From Massilia sp. erpn (GTDB lineage Bacteria > Pseudomonadota > Gammaproteobacteria > Burkholderiales > Burkholderiaceae_D): a stretch of 64,000 bases of DNA. The translations under genes and the position numbers were made by a program. Positions 42,236 to 51,333 of this stretch are shown here, one piece after another. The notes beneath the pieces were generated by a model. That model made no database searches and was not told the DNA's origin. It saw nothing but the letters and a program-made list of their open reading frames with translations. Each line of letters begins with the position of its first letter. The stretch's first letter is position 1. The stretch is from assembly GCF_024400215.1 (NCBI RefSeq), contig NZ_CP053748.1, positions 5,890,001 through 5,954,000 on the forward strand, read 5' to 3'.

Positions 42236-43186
42236 TCAGTGCCAGGCCGCCGCGCTGTCCGGCGCGCCACACTGGCCGGCCGCCGTGCCGGAGGCGGCCA
42301 GGATTTCGGCCAGCACGCGGCACTGCACTTGCGGATGGCGGCCCAGCGCCACGTGGCCGATGCCGCCGAATTCGATATTGCGCGCGCCCGGCAGCGAGCT
42401 GGAATCCTGCGGCGCGATGATATTGTCGTGATGCGACCAGAGCGAGGTAAACAGGGCGCGCCGCGCCGCATCCTCGCTGGCGGCCAGGCGCGCCAGCCAT
42501 TCGCTGCCGCGCCGCATCTGGCGCGCATTGCTGCCCACACCCAGCGTCGCCAGCGCGGTGCCGTGGTGCGGCGTACCCAGCGTGACCACGCGCGCCACGC
42601 GCCCGGCGCCGTGCTGGCGCAGCCAGGCGCGCGCCACCAGGCCGCCCATGCTGTGCGCCACCACCACCAGGCGCGGCGCGCCACTGGCTTGCAGCAGGCG
42701 CTGCGCGGCCTCCTCCAGCAGCGGCACAAAGTCCTCGATATCGGCCGCCACCGGTTCCAGGTCCAGCGCCAGGTGGCTGACGCGCTCGCGCCGCAGCACT
42801 TCGGCCAGCTGGGTCCAGTAACCGCCATTGCAGCCATAGCCATGCACCAGCAGCACCGGCAAGGCGCAGGGCTGGCTGGCGATATGCATCTGCGGCCGGT
42901 GACGCAGCATGGTCCAGGACGAGGCCAGCATGGTGGCGCCGTATTCCTCGAAGAACAGGTGCAGGCGGCCGATCCAGTCCAGCCGGTGCTGGGCCGGCAA
43001 AGGACTGCGCGCACGGTGGCTCAGGCGGAAATTACTGGCCGTGATGGCCAGGCGCACCAGCAGCACGCCCAGCAAGGCCGCCAGCAGGGCCACGTCCAGC
43101 GCGAACAGCTGGGCGGCCAGATACCAGAACAGCAGCAGCGCCAGCAGCTGCAGGCCCATGATCGCGCTCAGGATGCGGCGCACCAT
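42236..43186 (-). CDS. Membrane-anchored alpha/beta hydrolase (lipase-like)
   Basis: A 316-residue protein with two N-terminal membrane helices (about 5-50) and an alpha/beta hydrolase domain. The oxyanion region is VLLVHGYGCNGGYW and the nucleophile elbow VVAHSMGGLVARAW (Ser near 177), as in triacylglycerol lipases. A terminal HVALGRHPQVQ could supply the His. It follows the GMC oxidoreductase by 3 bases, so an ester substrate or product is likely for the operon. The Tat protein, oxidoreductase and this hydrolase form one unit. Confidence 0.85.
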   Translation of the reverse strand: MVRRILSAIMGLQLLALLLFWYLAAQLFALDVALLAALLGVLLVRLAITASNFRLSHRARSPLPAQHRLDWIGRLHLFFEEYGATMLASSWTMLRHRPQMHIASQPCALPVLLVHGYGCNGGYWTQLAEVLRRERVSHLALDLEPVAADIEDFVPLLEEAAQRLLQASGAPRLVVVAHSMGGLVARAWLRQHGAGRVARVVTLGTPHHGTALATLGVGSNARQMRRGSEWLARLAASEDAARRALFTSLWSHHDNIIAPQDSSSLPGARNIEFGGIGHVALGRHPQVQCRVLAEILAASGTAAGQCGAPDSAAAWH

Positions 43187-43189
43187 GGC

Positions 43190-44923
43190 CTACCCCTGCG
43201 CGCGGTCCACGCCCGCCGCCGGCGCCAGCGGGCCGCCCTCGGCCACGCTGGCAGGCGGGGCTTCCGGCCGTGGCGCCGGGCGTCCCGTCAGCTGCTGCGC
43301 CAGGCCGCTGGCCAGGCGCGCCGCGATGCCGTAGATGGTCAGTTGCGGATTGGCGCCGATCGAGGTCGGGAACAGCGAACCGTCGTGCACCGACACATTG
43401 TCCAGGCCACGGTAACGGCCCTGGGGATCGACCACGCCATGGCGTTCGTCGCCGGCCATGGTGCAGCCGCCCATGACGTGGGCCGACACCACCCGCGTCA
43501 GCAGGCTTTGCATCGGCAGGCCGGCAATGCCCTGCTTGGCTTCGGCCCAGCTGCCATAGGCGGGAGCCAGCTCGTGCACCGGCGTCACCGTCAGCGCGCC
43601 GGCCGCGAACTGGATTTCGGCCATGCTCAGCAGCGCGCGGCGCGCGCCCTGCCACAGATAATCGCTGATCGGATAGTCGAGCAGCGGCGAGCCGTCGCTG
43701 CGCAGCTCGACCGCGCCGCCCGGCGACTCGGCATGGAAGCCGTCGCGCAGCAGCGCCAGCAAGGCGTGCAGATGGGGGAAGCTGGTCATCGCTTCGGCAT
43801 GCATCGCGCCGAAGCCGGCCATGGTGGTGGCCATCAGCAGCGGGTGGATGGGCGGCGCTTCCAGCTTGTAACCCACGGCGCCGTCGATCGGCTGGGTTTC
43901 CAGGAAGTGGTCGGAATACACCGATTGCGGCGCGCCCGCATAGCCGTCCACGCGCTGGGCGAAACGCCCGGCCGAGACCAGGGTGGGATGCAGGAAGGTA
44001 CGGCGGCCCAGCAGGCGGCCCGGATCCGGCGCATTCGAGCGCAGCAGCAGGGCCGGCGAATTGATGGCGCCGCCGGCCACCACGAAGTGGCGCGCGCGCA
44101 GCGTCAGGCGGCGGCCGGTGGGCGCGATGCCGTCCGCGCTCAGCGCACTGCATTCGAGCCGCTCGGCGTGTTCGCCTTGCAGCACGAAACGCTCGGCGCG
44201 CACGCGCGTCAGCAGGGTCGCACCGCGTTCCAGGGCGGCGGGAATGGTGGTCACCAGCATCGACTGCTTGGCGTTGGTGGGACAGCCCATGCCGCAATAG
44301 CCGAGGTTCCAGCAGCCGTTCACATTGCGCCGGATAACGCCGGTGGGAATGCCCAGGTGCATGGCGCCGCGCCGCAGCAGATCGTTATTTTCATTCGGCG
44401 GCACCGACCAGGGGCTGATATGCAGGCGCGCTTCCATCATGGCGAACCAGGGCGCCATCTCGGCCGCGCCATAGCCGGACAGGCCGAATTCGCGCTGCCA
44501 GAAGGCCAGCGTGGACGGCGGCGTGCGGAAGCTGGTGGTCCAGTTGATGACGGTGGTGCCGCCCACGGTGCGGCCCTGCAGGATGTTGATGGCCTTGTCG
44601 CGCGTCTTGCGCGCCGCCGATTCCTGGTACAGCGCGGGATAGGCCTCGGCCTCGCGCATCTTGAAGTCGCGCGAGGATTTCAGCGCGCCCTCTTCCACGA
44701 TCAGCACCTTGAGGCCGGCCAGGGCCAGGATTTCGGCCGTGACGCCGCCGCCGGCGCCGCTGCCCACCACCACCACATCGGCCTCGTAAGTTTCGTCCCG
44801 CTCCAGACGGGACGCGTCGACCACCTGCCAGCCGGCGGCCAGGCCGGCCAGGATCGGGTCGGGAATCGGCGAGCCGGAGGCGGACGCCGCGGCCGAGGCC
44901 GTTTGCACAGGGATGGTCTTCAT
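43190..44923 (-). CDS. GMC family FAD oxidoreductase
   Basis: A 577-residue flavoprotein. The FAD-binding Rossmann motif VVVVGSGAGGGVTAEILALAG is at about residues 50-70. The GMC C-terminal motifs are AHVMGGCTMAGDERHG (catalytic His) and GANPQLTIYGIAARLA (Asn). It lacks a signal peptide of its own; the Tat-signal subunit upstream could carry it across the membrane. The pattern resembles membrane alcohol/sugar dehydrogenases or sterol oxidases. Electrons may go to a cytochrome c, but none is in this operon. It starts within the upstream stop (TGATG). Confidence 0.9.
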   Translation of the reverse strand: MKTIPVQTASAAASASGSPIPDPILAGLAAGWQVVDASRLERDETYEADVVVVGSGAGGGVTAEILALAGLKVLIVEEGALKSSRDFKMREAEAYPALYQESAARKTRDKAINILQGRTVGGTTVINWTTSFRTPPSTLAFWQREFGLSGYGAAEMAPWFAMMEARLHISPWSVPPNENNDLLRRGAMHLGIPTGVIRRNVNGCWNLGYCGMGCPTNAKQSMLVTTIPAALERGATLLTRVRAERFVLQGEHAERLECSALSADGIAPTGRRLTLRARHFVVAGGAINSPALLLRSNAPDPGRLLGRRTFLHPTLVSAGRFAQRVDGYAGAPQSVYSDHFLETQPIDGAVGYKLEAPPIHPLLMATTMAGFGAMHAEAMTSFPHLHALLALLRDGFHAESPGGAVELRSDGSPLLDYPISDYLWQGARRALLSMAEIQFAAGALTVTPVHELAPAYGSWAEAKQGIAGLPMQSLLTRVVSAHVMGGCTMAGDERHGVVDPQGRYRGLDNVSVHDGSLFPTSIGANPQLTIYGIAARLASGLAQQLTGRPAPRPEAPPASVAEGGPLAPAAGVDRAQG

Positions 44924-45444
44924 CAGCTCAGCTCCTTCAGCGGGCCGGGATAGCCGATCGCGCCCCAGGTGGCGGGATCTGCATACCAGCCGGCCAGCAC
45001 CAGGTCATGCAGCGCATGATAGCCCGACTGCAGCAGGCCGAGACGGTGCTTGCGCCAGCTGTCGAGGAAGGCGGCCACCTGGTCGGGCCGCGCCTGCGGC
45101 CAGGGCGGCACGCCGGCCAGCAGACGGCGCGTGGGCGCCAGGGTCAGCAGGCCGAACAGGTCTTGCACTTCGCGCTGGGTGGCCAGCGGCAGGCCGAGGA
45201 TGGCGTGGCGCACGCGCTCCACCGTGGCGGCGACGGCAGCGGCGCGCGCCAGCGGCTCGGCCGGCAGCATGGGACCGGCCAGCGCCGGCACCAGGGCCGT
45301 CAACATGGCTTGCCCGGCCGGGCTGAGACGAAATCCTGGTGAGGCAGCCGGCGCGCTGTGCCAGCGGTAAGCCGCGCCGCCCGCCGCCAGCACGGCGGCA
45401 CCGGCCAGGCCGACCTTGAAAAAAGCCCTGCGTGAAGTCTGCAT
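44923..45444 (-). CDS. Tat-signal small subunit of the GMC oxidoreductase
   Basis: A 173-residue protein with a twin-arginine signal (TSRRAFFKVGLAGAAVL, about 3-20). The mature part is helical and Trp-rich at its end (GWYADPATWGAIGYPG), a motif seen in gluconate 2-dehydrogenase subunit 3-like proteins. Such subunits fold with the FAD subunit and take it through the Tat system. Its stop overlaps the GMC start by one base, which supports fixed stoichiometry. Confidence 0.8.
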   Translation of the reverse strand: MQTSRRAFFKVGLAGAAVLAAGGAAYRWHSAPAASPGFRLSPAGQAMLTALVPALAGPMLPAEPLARAAAVAATVERVRHAILGLPLATQREVQDLFGLLTLAPTRRLLAGVPPWPQARPDQVAAFLDSWRKHRLGLLQSGYHALHDLVLAGWYADPATWGAIGYPGPLKELS

Positions 45445-45513
45445 ATCTCCCTATCCTTATAGATTTTTTGTCTAGTGTAACCAGAGGACAAGGGAGAAAT
45501 TAGAGGGCGGCGT

Positions 45514-46275
45514 CTATTTTTTGGGCGTGCCGTCCTGCATGCGGCGGGCGATGCCGCGCAGGATGTTGACCTCTTCCTTTTCCAGGCCGGCGCGCGCAAA
45601 CAGGCGCTTCAGGCGCGGCATCAGCTTGCGCGGGTTGCCGGCGTCGAGGAAGCCGATCTGCACCAGGCCCTGCTCCAGGTGCGCGTACATGCCCTCGATC
45701 TGGGCCAGGCTGGCCGCTTCGCCGTGGAAGCCCACCTCGCTGGCGGCGCGCTGCCCTTCCAGCGCCGCCATGCGGCATTCGTAGACCAGTACCTGGGCCG
45801 CCTGCGCCAGGTTGAGCGAGGAGTAATCGGGATTGGCCGGGATATTGATCAGCACATTGCACTGCTCCACCACCTCATTGGGCAGGCCGAAGCGCTCATT
45901 GCCGAAAATCAGGGCGGCGTGCAGCTCGGGCGTGGCCACCAGCTGGCCGGCCAGCTCGCGCGGCGTCAGCACCGGCGGCGAGAATTCGCGCAGCCGGGCC
46001 GAGACGGCGGCCGCAAAATTCACGCCATCGAGCGCCTCGGCCATGCTACCGACGATGCGCGCCGCCGCCAGAATGTCCTGGGCGCCGCTAGCGAAGGCCA
46101 CCGCCTCCTCATGCTCCAGGGCGCCCTCGAAACGCGGATTGACCAGCACCAGCTGGCCAAAGCCCATGGTTTTCATCGCTCTTGCAACAGCGCCAATATT
46201 GCCAGGACGGCTAGTTTCCACCAGCACCACGCGCAGGCGCTGAAAAAGAGTGGCTGTGATTTCGGGCTGCTTCAT
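45514..46275 (-). CDS. trmJ: tRNA (cytidine/uridine-32-2'-O)-methyltransferase TrmJ
   Basis: A 253-residue SPOUT methyltransferase that 2'-O-methylates position 32 of tRNAs. The catalytic Arg/Asn motif is VETSRPGNIGAVARAMKTMG (about 14-33). ALIFGNERFGLPNEVVEQCN and NPDYSSLNLAQAAQVL form the knotted SAM site. The C-terminal helical extension is usual for TrmJ. It is divergent from suhB with a 150-base shared promoter region, the common arrangement in many Proteobacteria. Confidence 0.95.
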   Translation of the reverse strand: MKQPEITATLFQRLRVVLVETSRPGNIGAVARAMKTMGFGQLVLVNPRFEGALEHEEAVAFASGAQDILAAARIVGSMAEALDGVNFAAAVSARLREFSPPVLTPRELAGQLVATPELHAALIFGNERFGLPNEVVEQCNVLINIPANPDYSSLNLAQAAQVLVYECRMAALEGQRAASEVGFHGEAASLAQIEGMYAHLEQGLVQIGFLDAGNPRKLMPRLKRLFARAGLEKEEVNILRGIARRMQDGTPKK

Positions 46276-46425
46276 TTAAAATAGCGGAATTCGGTGCTGT
46301 GGATGGGGCCGCATTCTACCCTCTCCCGGCGCAACGCTCTTTAATTCATTCTTGTTCACACTCTGCCGCTGCCTGCAAGACGACGTCTTGCTGCGGGCGG
46401 CAGCGTCTATTTTACGGAAGCTACC

Positions 46426-47217
46426 ATGCACCCAATGCTCAATACGGCCGTGAAAGCCGCCCGCCGCGGCGCCGCCGTCATCAACCGCGCCTCTTTCGAT
46501 CTGGACCGCGTTATCGTCAACGAAAAAGACCATAACGACTTCGTCACCGACGTCGACCAGGCCGCCGAACAGGCCATCATCGAGGTGCTGAGCAAGGCTT
46601 ACCCCGACCACTCCTTCATCTGCGAAGAGTCGGGCGCTTCCGCCAATGTGAACGATGAAACTGAATTCGTGTGGATCATCGATCCGCTGGACGGCACCAC
46701 CAACTTCATCCACGGCTTCCCGCAGTACGCGATCTCGATCGCGCTGCAGCAGCGCGGTGTCGTCACCCAGGCCCTGGTCTACGACCCGGTGCGCAACGAC
46801 CTGTTCACCGCCACCAAGGGCGCCGGTGCCTACCTCAACGAAAAGCGTATCCGCGTCAACAAGCTCGACCGCGTGGCGAATGCCCTGCTCGGCACCGGTT
46901 ACAAGGTCGGCAGCCCGGCCGCCCTGCATGAATACCTGAAGATGTACGGCATCATGGCCGAACGCAGCCACGGCGTGCGCCGCGCCGGCTCGGCCGCCCT
47001 GGACCTGGCCTACGTCGCCTGCGGCCGCCTGGACGGCTTCTATGAAAAAGGCTTGAAGCCGTGGGATATCGCGGCCGGCGCCCTGTTGGTGACGGAAGCG
47101 GGCGGCATCGCCGCCGAATTCAACGGCGAAACCAAGTATATGGAAAGCGGCAATATCGTCGCCGCCAGCCCGAAAGTCTTCGGTCAAATGCTCGGTCTGC
47201 TGGCTGAATTTGCATAA
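46426..47217 (+). CDS. suhB: Inositol-1-monophosphatase SuhB
   Basis: A 263-residue enzyme. All metal ligands are present: FICEESGAS (EE), VWIIDPLDGTTNFIHGFP (DPxDGTxN) and KPWDIAAGALLVTEAGG (WDxAAG). SuhB hydrolyses myo-inositol 1-phosphate and also joins the rRNA antitermination complex with NusA/B/E/G. This is the canonical copy in the window; the one at 20.7 kb is degenerate. A strong terminator follows. Confidence 0.96.
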   Translation: MHPMLNTAVKAARRGAAVINRASFDLDRVIVNEKDHNDFVTDVDQAAEQAIIEVLSKAYPDHSFICEESGASANVNDETEFVWIIDPLDGTTNFIHGFPQYAISIALQQRGVVTQALVYDPVRNDLFTATKGAGAYLNEKRIRVNKLDRVANALLGTGYKVGSPAALHEYLKMYGIMAERSHGVRRAGSAALDLAYVACGRLDGFYEKGLKPWDIAAGALLVTEAGGIAAEFNGETKYMESGNIVAASPKVFGQMLGLLAEFA

Positions 47218-47250
47218 AAGAAACAACCCTGTAGAAATTGTTACAAAATA

Positions 47251-47273
47251 AAGGGGGCGAAAGCCCCCTTTTT
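47251..47273 (+). terminator. Rho-independent terminator of suhB
   Basis: A perfect 8-bp stem AAGGGGGC/GCCCCCTT with a GAAA tetraloop, followed by TTT. It lies 33 bases after the suhB stop. The stem has A-richness on the 5' side as well, so it could work in both directions. Confidence 0.9.
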
Positions 47274-47430
47274 CGTTTCCGTAGCGAAACACATTCCTGC
47301 GAACACTGTTATACTTCACCCTTGCGGACCGGCAACCTGCCCGGCCCGCACCTTGCTAATCACCAGCCAGTGCATGGCGCGGCCATGTACGCCGTGGGCC
47401 ACATGCCCGGGCTACTCTGTAAAGATTTAT

Positions 47431-48867
47431 ATGCCATTTTCCCAACTCGGCTTGTCTGAAGCCATTGTCCGTGCCGTGCTTGAAACCGGTTACACGACGC
47501 CCACCCCGATTCAAGCCCAGGCCATTCCGGCCGTGCTGAACGGCGGCGACCTGCTGGCCGGCGCCCAGACCGGCACCGGCAAGACGGCCGGCTTCACGCT
47601 GCCGATCCTGCACCGCCTGTCCACGGACGCCAACGGCATCAAGCTGGCCAACGCCACCTCGCCGCGCGCCATTCGCGCCCTGATCCTGACCCCGACCCGC
47701 GAACTGGCGGCCCAGGTCGAGGAAAGCGTGCGCACCTATGGCAAGTACACCAAGCTCAATTCGGCCGTGATCTTCGGCGGCGTCAGCATCAACCCGCAGA
47801 TCAAGCAGCTGCGCCACGGCGTCGACATCCTGGTCGCCACCCCGGGCCGCCTGCTCGACCACATGGCCCAGGGCACCATCAAGCTGGACCAGATTGAAAT
47901 CCTGATCCTCGACGAAGCCGACCGCATGCTCGACATGGGCTTCATCCGCGACATCCGCAAAGTGCTGGCCGCCCTGCCGCCGAAGCGCCAGAACCTGCTG
48001 TTCTCGGCCACCTTCTCCGACGAGATCAAGGCCCTGGCCGACGGCCTGCTGGACAAGCCGGCCACCATCGAGGTGGCGCGCCGCAACTCGACCTCCGAGA
48101 TCATCGCGCAGAAAATCCACCCGGTCGACCGCGACAAGAAGCACCCCATGCTGTCGCACCTGATCCGCTCACAGAACTGGAACCAGGTGCTGGTGTTTAC
48201 GCGCACCAAGCATGGCGCCAACAAGCTGGTCGAACAACTGGGCGGCGACGGCATCGGCGCCATGGCCATCCACGGCAACAAGAGCCAGTCGGCGCGCACC
48301 CGCGCTCTCAGCGAATTCAAGGACGGCACCCTGCGCGTGCTGGTCGCCACCGACATCGCCGCGCGCGGCATCGACATCGACCAGCTGCCGCATGTGGTCA
48401 ACTACGACCTGCCGAACGTGCCGGAAGACTATGTGCACCGCATCGGCCGCACCGGCCGCGCCGGCGCCACGGGCGAAGCCGTGTCCCTGGTCTGCGTCGA
48501 CGAGCACGATATGCTGAAAGACATCGAAAAGCTCATCAAGCAGACCCTGCCGCGTGAAGTCATTGCCGGCTTCGAACCCGACCCGAATGCAAAAGCCCAG
48601 CCGATCCAGCTGCGCAGCGGCAGCGGCCACCACCGCAATCCGCGTCCAGGCGGCGGCGCTGGCGGGCGCGGCAAGCCCGGCGCCGGCAACGGCCAAGGCA
48701 AACCACGCAGCGCCGCCGGCGGCAACGGTAGCGGCAATGGCGGCGCCCGCAGCCCAGGCGGTACCGGCAGTGGCGGCGGCCAGCGTCCCGCCGCCAACCG
48801 CAACGCCCCGCACCCCGGCGGCAGCGGCAACGGCGCCCAACACCGCAGCGGCGGCCGCGGCCGCTAA
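47431..48867 (+). CDS. rhlE: DEAD-box RNA helicase RhlE
   Basis: A 478-residue helicase. The motifs in order are the Q motif ([14 protein letters not shown]), Walker [24 protein letters not shown], the DEAD box [18 protein letters not shown], and [10 protein letters not shown]. The C-terminal ~90 residues are a Gly/Asn/Arg-rich, RGG-like tail that binds RNA without sequence preference. RhlE acts in ribosome maturation and RNA turnover. The start at 47431 matches RhlE N-termini ([12 protein letters not shown]). Confidence 0.96.
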   Translation: MPFSQLGLSEAIVRAVLETGYTTPTPIQAQAIPAVLNGGDLLAGAQTGTGKTAGFTLPILHRLSTDANGIKLANATSPRAIRALILTPTRELAAQVEESVRTYGKYTKLNSAVIFGGVSINPQIKQLRHGVDILVATPGRLLDHMAQGTIKLDQIEILILDEADRMLDMGFIRDIRKVLAALPPKRQNLLFSATFSDEIKALADGLLDKPATIEVARRNSTSEIIAQKIHPVDRDKKHPMLSHLIRSQNWNQVLVFTRTKHGANKLVEQLGGDGIGAMAIHGNKSQSARTRALSEFKDGTLRVLVATDIAARGIDIDQLPHVVNYDLPNVPEDYVHRIGRTGRAGATGEAVSLVCVDEHDMLKDIEKLIKQTLPREVIAGFEPDPNAKAQPIQLRSGSGHHRNPRPGGGAGGRGKPGAGNGQGKPRSAAGGNGSGNGGARSPGGTGSGGGQRPAANRNAPHPGGSGNGAQHRSGGRGR

Positions 48868-48876
48868 GTCCCGCCC

Positions 48877-48997
48877 TTTGATCTAACGCAAACAATGTCC
48901 ACCCTGGTGTCAGGCACCAGAGTCGGACATTGTTTGATCTAAATCAGCAAATGTCCCACCCTGGTGCCTGGCACCACGGTGGGACATTTTTTGATCT
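48877..48997. repeat. Tandem palindromic repeat, copies 2 and 3
   Basis: Two hairpin units of 56-57 bases lie head to tail between three TTTGATCT boxes (48877, 48933 and 48990). Unit 1 (48890-48935) has 11-bp arms AAACAATGTCC/GGACATTGTTT around CTGGTG-TCAGG-CACCAG. Unit 2 (48949-48989) has 12-bp arms AAATGTCCCACC/GGTGGGACATTT around TGGTGCCTGGCACCA. Both share the core with the element at 9758-9807. The outer arms of each copy differ in sequence but stay paired, which indicates selection for structure. They follow rhlE and probably terminate or protect its transcript. Confidence 0.88.
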
Positions 48998-49056
48998 GGC
49001 GCAAACGCTGGGGTTTGCGGGTAGGATGGGGGCTTTGCGTGTGCGCGGGGTTCTTT

Positions 49057-49839
49057 ATGCAGAAACTGGCTGCGAATTTGTCGATGCTGTTTACGGAGCT
49101 GCCGTTTTTGGAGCGCTTTGCCGCGGCGCAGGCGGCGGGCTTTGGGGCGGTGGAGTTTCTGTTTCCGTATGCCTTTGAGCCCGAGGAGATCGCGCTGCGC
49201 TTGCGCCGCCATCAGCTGCAGCTGGTGCTGCATAATCTGCCGCCGGGCGATTGGGCAGCCGGCGACCGCGGCCTGGCTTGCGATCCGCGCCGCCAGGAGG
49301 AGTTCCGCGCCGGCGTGACCTTGGGCCTGGAGTATGCAACGGCGCTGGACGTGCCGCGCCTGCACTGCATGGCGGGCATCCTGCCGCCGGGCCTGGCGCC
49401 GGAGCGGGCGCAGGACACCTTGCTCGACAATCTGCGCTATGCGGCCGACCAGTGCGCGCCGCATGGGATTACCCTGCTGATCGAACCCATCAACACTTAC
49501 GATATTCCCGGCTATTTTCTGCACCATAGCGCGCAGGCGCTGGCGCTCCTGGCTGCCGCCGGGCGCCCTAATCTGAAGCTGCAATACGATATTTACCATA
49601 TGCAGCGCATGGAGGGCGAGCTGGCCAATACCATCCGCGCCTGCCTGCCGCAGATCGGCCATATGCAGCTGGCCGATACGCCGGGACGCCATGAACCGGG
49701 CAGCGGCGAAATCAATTACGGCTATCTGCTGCGCCTGCTCGACGAGCTGGGCTACGAAGGCTGGATCGGCTGCGAATACCATCCGCAGCACGGCACGGCG
49801 GCCGGATTGGGCTGGCGCGAGCGTCTCTTGCCGTCCTGA
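49057..49839 (+). CDS. hyi: Hydroxypyruvate isomerase
   Basis: A 260-residue TIM-barrel isomerase of the Hyi/xylose isomerase-like family. It interconverts hydroxypyruvate and tartronate semialdehyde in glyoxylate/glycerate metabolism. Key segments are LLIEPINTYDIPGYFL (metal-binding Glu), QYDIYHMQRMEGE (Asp, His), LADTPGRHEPGSGEINY and GCEYHPQHGTAAGLGW (final Glu). The start at 49057 matches the family (MQKLAANLSMLFTEL). No gcl or glxR gene is next to it. Confidence 0.93.
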   Translation: MQKLAANLSMLFTELPFLERFAAAQAAGFGAVEFLFPYAFEPEEIALRLRRHQLQLVLHNLPPGDWAAGDRGLACDPRRQEEFRAGVTLGLEYATALDVPRLHCMAGILPPGLAPERAQDTLLDNLRYAADQCAPHGITLLIEPINTYDIPGYFLHHSAQALALLAAAGRPNLKLQYDIYHMQRMEGELANTIRACLPQIGHMQLADTPGRHEPGSGEINYGYLLRLLDELGYEGWIGCEYHPQHGTAAGLGWRERLLPS

Positions 49840-49925
49840 CCCCGCCCCGGCTTTGCGGCGGCGCAAAGCGGCGCCCGGCGCGCGGCGCAAGATGGGCTTT
49901 CCACTCTCTTCCGCGGAGGATGACC

Positions 49926-50741
49926 ATGAAAGCCCGCTCCCTTCTTGTACTCCTGTGCTGTCTGCTGCTGGCGGGCTGCGCCAGCCAGCGGCGCATGGCC
50001 GAGGTGCGCAATTTTGCCGCCGAGTCCGCCAAGCTGACGGCCTACGTCGACCTCAGCCAGCGCTTCCGCGACACGTATCAGCGCGAGCTGCCTTACCTGC
50101 CCCCAGCCGCCGAACAGCGCGAACGCGAGACCGACCGCCAGCGCCAGCAGATGTATCCGGATCTGCTGGCCATCGAAGGCAATGTGGTGCTGTACCTGCG
50201 CACCCTGGGGCAGCTGGCGGGCGCCGAGCAGTTCAGCGCCGCGCCGCCGCTGCAGCAGTTGTCCGGCCAGATCCAGGCCTGGCCGGACAGCGGCTTGAAC
50301 CCGCAGCATGTGCAGGCGTATACGCGGCTGGCCACGGCCATCGCGCGCTTTGCCGGCGGCCAGCGCCAGCAACAGGCGGTGTGGGAGCTGCTGCGCGACG
50401 GCTATCAGCCCTTGCAGGATAGCCTGGCGGCGATGGCGACGGTGCTGCGCCTGTATGGCAAGCACCATGAGAATGAACAGCGCCTGGTGCTGGGCATGCT
50501 GGAAATGGAAATCCCCTTTGCCGCCGCGCCGCAGGAGCGCCTGCTGGCGGCCCTGGCCAAGGCGCATCAGCAGGAAAAAGCCCGCGAGTACCGCCTGATC
50601 GGCCTGCGCCAGGCGCAGGCGGCCCAGCAGATCGAGGCCTTGCGCCAACAGCATGCCGCGCTATACCAGCGCCTGGGCGCGGCCGCCGCGCCGCCGTCAG
50701 CGTCGGCCGCCGCCCTGCCCCTTTCCGCCCTCAACCGCTAA
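49926..50741 (+). CDS. Lipoprotein of unknown function
   Basis: A 271-residue protein with a lipoprotein signal: LVLLCCLLLAGCAS, lipid attachment at the Cys near residue 18. The mature part is almost wholly helical and glutamine/leucine rich, with coiled-coil-like stretches (about 30-75 and 220-250). GGAGG lies 7 bases before the ATG at 49926. The next gene begins 12 bases after its stop and is also helical, suggesting that they act together. I do not recognise the family. Confidence 0.78.
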   Translation: MKARSLLVLLCCLLLAGCASQRRMAEVRNFAAESAKLTAYVDLSQRFRDTYQRELPYLPPAAEQRERETDRQRQQMYPDLLAIEGNVVLYLRTLGQLAGAEQFSAAPPLQQLSGQIQAWPDSGLNPQHVQAYTRLATAIARFAGGQRQQQAVWELLRDGYQPLQDSLAAMATVLRLYGKHHENEQRLVLGMLEMEIPFAAAPQERLLAALAKAHQQEKAREYRLIGLRQAQAAQQIEALRQQHAALYQRLGAAAAPPSASAAALPLSALNR

Positions 50742-50753
50742 ATGGAGTCCGCC

Positions 50754-51278
50754 ATGCCTACCGTCCATCCCGCCACCGCCGCCGGCCTCGAAGCCCTGGC
50801 CGACCAGTTGTCCGCCTGCGCCGACGCGCTGCACGCCAGCCTGATGCGCGCCCTGCGCCAGCCCTTGCCGCAGGACGCCGACGGCAGTCCCACGCCGCCG
50901 CCCGCCGGCACTCTGCCCGTCGGCGGCAAGGAAGCGCCGCCGCTATCCCAGGGCATCACGCGCGGCGCCGCCCAACTGATGTTCGATAGCGAAGTGGCGC
51001 TGCGCCAGCGCGCCAACAGCCTGTATGTGGCGGCGGCGCAGCTGAGCGCGAGCGGCCTGGCCCTGCCCCAGCAGGACTTGCTCAGCCTGGTGACGCAGGC
51101 GCGCGCGCGCATCGCCCGCATCGAACACGTGAAGGAACTGGCCGCCACCGCCGCCAGCCTGGTGGCGCTGGCGGCGGCCATCGTGGCGGCCCGTCCCCAG
51201 GATCTGCCGGCCGCCGTCAAGGAACTCAAAAGCCATCTGGAGCGACTGCCAGCCCAGGACGCAAAAACGGGCGCCTGA
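50754..51278 (+). CDS. Helical protein paired with the upstream lipoprotein
   Basis: A 174-residue protein with no signal peptide, mostly helical and Ala-rich. A proline-rich loop (about 44-60, PTPPPAGTLPVGG) separates two helical parts, and a hydrophobic stretch near 120-145 (AATAASLVALAAAIVAA) could be membrane-active. The ATG at 50754 has GGAG six bases before it. The lipoprotein and this gene form a two-gene unit. The family is not recognised. Confidence 0.65.
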   Translation: MPTVHPATAAGLEALADQLSACADALHASLMRALRQPLPQDADGSPTPPPAGTLPVGGKEAPPLSQGITRGAAQLMFDSEVALRQRANSLYVAAAQLSASGLALPQQDLLSLVTQARARIARIEHVKELAATAASLVALAAAIVAARPQDLPAAVKELKSHLERLPAQDAKTGA

Positions 51279-51333
51279 AATGGCAGAACACTATTAAAAT
51301 GACAATTCCCCGACCAACTTTGTGGAGAATGTC

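Noticed and set aside
48877-48997. CRISPR array
   Set aside because: There are only two units, each an internal palindrome with no unique spacers and no cas genes nearby.
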